Source: Planctomycetaceae bacterium
GTDB lineage: Bacteria > Planctomycetota > Planctomycetia > Pirellulales > UBA1268
Reading direction: 5' to 3'
Length of the DNA stretch: 8,490 nt
Assembly (NCBI GenBank): GCA_003488325.1
Contig: DNLZ01000484.1
Span: 569 to 9,058 of the forward strand
Part shown: positions 6,991 to 8,490 of the stretch, in pieces
How positions within the stretch are numbered: the stretch's first letter is position 1
How the letters are laid out: each line of letters starts with the position of its first letter
Notes under the pieces: generated by a model
The model's input: only the letters and a program-made list of their open reading frames with translations
Database searches by the model: none
What the model was told of the DNA's origin: nothing
Made by a program: the position numbers and the translations under genes

Positions 6991-7019
6991 CCGCGAAATC
7001 GATGGGGGATTTCGGGCGG
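6991..7019 (+). terminator. Hairpin downstream of malQ, possible terminator without a T-run
   Basis: Thirty-four bases after the malQ stop, CGAAATC (6994-7000) and GATTTCG (7008-7014) form a perfect 7-bp stem with a 7-base loop. CCG (6991-6993) and CGG (7017-7019) extend it past a two-base bulge. The stem includes AT pairs that stand out from the GC-rich surroundings, which makes chance less likely. No T-tract follows, so efficient intrinsic termination is doubtful. It could instead be an mRNA 3'-end stabiliser. It lies in the 175-bp malQ/PQQ-protein gap, in which I saw no small gene. Confidence 0.3.
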
Positions 7020-7118
7020 GTGGACGAGGCGGGGGGCGGAGTGTAGACCACGTCGGTTCCCGTGGCGGTGCGGCACCTCGCGCCCGCCCCGGGGCCGCAG
7101 AGGTCCCGACATCCTCCC

Positions 7119-7123
7119 GGAGA
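7119..7123 (+). promoter_or_regulatory. Ribosome binding site of the PQQ-like protein gene
   Basis: GGAGA lies 8 bases before the ATG at 7132, a good Shine-Dalgarno match and spacing. It supports this start over the longer open frame beginning near 6796, most of which overlaps malQ. It is the only clear Shine-Dalgarno sequence among the four gene starts in the window. Confidence 0.55.
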
Positions 7124-7131
7124 CAGCGGTC

Positions 7132-8445
7132 ATGATCGCGCCATCCTCGACCCGCCCCGCCGTGCTCGCGTGCCTCGTCGCCTCGTTCGTCGCCTCGTGC
7201 GTCGCCCTGCCGGCCGTCGCGGCCGACTGGCCCGGATGGCGCGGACCGGCCTCGGATGGTGTCGCCGCGGGAACGGGCTATGTCCGCGACTGGAGCCGGG
7301 AGACGAACGTGCGCTGGCAGGCGGCGCTGCCGGGGCTCGGAGCGAGCACGCCCGCCGTGTGGGGCGACGCGATCGTGCTCACCTGCGCGGCGGACGGCAA
7401 GGATGCCGCCGTCTGTTTCGGTCGCGACGGGTCGGAGCGGTGGCGTCGGCTGCTCGACGCGGAGAAGCCGGGGAAGCACAAGAAGGCGACCGGCTGCAAC
7501 CCGTCGCCCGTGACCGACGGCACGCACGTCTGGGTCTATTTCAAGAGCGGCGAGCTCGCCTGCCTCGCGCTCGCCGACGGCGCGGTGGTCTGGCAGACGA
7601 ACCTCCAGCAGCGGTTCGGCGCAGACACGCTCTGGTGGGATCTCGGCACCTCGCCCGTGCTCACGGAGAAGGCGGTCGTCATCGCGGTGATGCAGACCGG
7701 GCCGAGCTACCTCGCCGCCTTCGATCGCGCGACCGGCGACCTCCTCTGGAAGCACGACCGCGATCTCGGCGCCCCGGAGGAGGCCGCGCAGAGCTACTCG
7801 ACGCCCGTCGTGGTGAAGGGGAACGCGGCCTTGGGCGAACCGAACGAGGTGCTCTTCGTGCTCGGAGCCGACCACGTGACGGCGCACGACGCCGCCGATG
7901 GGCGGGAGGTGTGGCGGGCCGGCGGCCTCAATCCGACCGGTCACAAGTATTTCCGTTCCATCGCGTCGCCCGTCGTCACCGACACGCTCGTGATCGCCCC
8001 CTACGCGCGGGGCGCCACGATCACGGCGATCCGCCGCGGCGGGAGCGGTGACGTGACGGGCACGCACGTGGCCTGGGCCCGCACCGACATCGGCGCCGAC
8101 GTGCCGACGCCCGCGGCGAGCGGCACCATGCTCGTCGTCTGCTCCGACAACGGCCGACTCGAGTGCCTCGATGCCGCATCCGGCAGGACGCTCGCGCGGA
8201 CCGAGCTCGCGAAGAACCGCCACGCCTACAGCGCGTCGCCCGTGGTCGTCGACGGCGCGGTGATCGTGACGCGGGAGGATGGCGAGTCGCAGGTGCTCGC
8301 CCTGCCGGGACGGCAGGGAGGGCCCGAGCCCTTCGCGATCCTCGGCACGGGCGTCACCGGCGAGATGACGGTCGCGACCCCCGTCTGTGTGGACGGCACC
8401 GTGCTCGTGCGGACCCACGACTCGCTCTGGTGCTTCGGACGGTAG
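7132..8445 (+). CDS. Exported PQQ-like beta-propeller repeat protein
   Basis: The gene encodes 437 residues. The N-terminus is an export signal: a hydrophobic stretch from about residue 10 to 29 followed by AVAA-D (28-32), suiting signal peptidase I. VASC (20-23) also resembles a lipobox, so lipoprotein processing at Cys23 is a weaker alternative. The mature protein begins DWPGWRGPASDGV, the signature of the PQQ-like (BamB/quinoprotein-type) propellers that are abundant in planctomycetes. The rest consists of repeated blade units with patterns such as LACLALADGAVVWQT, LAAFDRATGDLLWKH, VTAHDAADGREVWRA and LECLDAASGRTLART, alternating with SPVVTD/TPVVVKG-type strands. The propeller appears complete and closes with DSLWCFGR. 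I see no catalytic residues for a PQQ dehydrogenase and do not assign an enzymatic function; such proteins are usually thought to act as binding scaffolds in the periplasm. It follows malQ by 175 bp, and a functional link is not supported. Confidence 0.93.
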   Translation: MIAPSSTRPAVLACLVASFVASCVALPAVAADWPGWRGPASDGVAAGTGYVRDWSRETNVRWQAALPGLGASTPAVWGDAIVLTCAADGKDAAVCFGRDGSERWRRLLDAEKPGKHKKATGCNPSPVTDGTHVWVYFKSGELACLALADGAVVWQTNLQQRFGADTLWWDLGTSPVLTEKAVVIAVMQTGPSYLAAFDRATGDLLWKHDRDLGAPEEAAQSYSTPVVVKGNAALGEPNEVLFVLGADHVTAHDAADGREVWRAGGLNPTGHKYFRSIASPVVTDTLVIAPYARGATITAIRRGGSGDVTGTHVAWARTDIGADVPTPAASGTMLVVCSDNGRLECLDAASGRTLARTELAKNRHAYSASPVVVDGAVIVTREDGESQVLALPGRQGGPEPFAILGTGVTGEMTVATPVCVDGTVLVRTHDSLWCFGR

Positions 8446-8490
8446 GCGTCGCGGCCCGGGGCGACACGGCGCGACGGGGGGTGTACCCTA

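Noticed and set aside
6796..7131. Upstream extension of the PQQ-like gene overlapping malQ
   Set aside because: The signal peptide begins at 7132 behind a good Shine-Dalgarno; the extension has no recognisable content.
6700..8418. 572-codon open frame on the - strand opposite the PQQ-like gene and the end of malQ
   Set aside because: It is antisense to real genes, with H/R/G/A-rich composition and no domain.
8446..8490. Possible promoter (TACCCT, 8484-8489) for a gene beyond the window
   Set aside because: Only the generic TAnnnT pattern matches, with no -35 and no downstream gene visible.

Overview
The window is GC-rich chromosomal DNA with five genes, almost all of it coding. The likely source is a planctomycete or a relative. 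The clues are a secreted PQQ-like beta-propeller protein opening with the DWPGWRGP-type signature common in that phylum, mostly absent Shine-Dalgarno sequences, and high GC. This taxonomic call is inference, since no rRNA or other marker is present.

Layout. (1) 1-879 (+): the 3' part of a glucose-6-phosphate dehydrogenase gene (zwf), cut by the window edge. After the normal G6PD C-terminus the frame runs on into a complete-looking cyclic-nucleotide-binding (CNB) domain. (2) 993-3719 (-): a large GH63/MGH1-type glucosidase, convergent with zwf. (3) 3876-4994 (-): a putative zinc metallopeptidase with an N-terminal zinc-ribbon region, upstream of the glucosidase on the same strand. (4) 5097-6956 (+): a divergent GH77 4-alpha-glucanotransferase (MalQ-like), transcribed away from the peptidase across a 102-bp intergenic region. 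(5) 7132-8445 (+): an exported PQQ-like beta-propeller protein. No tRNA, rRNA, CRISPR array, insertion sequence or prophage feature was seen.

How the genes may work together. MalQ and the GH63 enzyme both act on alpha-glucosidic bonds and would supply free glucose or short glucans from glycogen or maltodextrin. After phosphorylation, glucose 6-phosphate is the substrate of G6PD, the entry to the oxidative pentose phosphate pathway. The region therefore looks like a storage-glucan-to-NADPH neighbourhood. The metallopeptidase has no evident metabolic role there, and the PQQ-like protein is probably unrelated.

The most notable point is the G6PD-CNB fusion. It carries a near-canonical phosphate-binding cassette (FGEMAVLQDRPRAATV), which suggests direct allosteric control of G6PD by a cyclic nucleotide or another small ligand. 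A second, weaker signal is a perfect 12-bp sequence shared by the upstream regions of the two minus-strand genes; one copy lies inside an inverted repeat.
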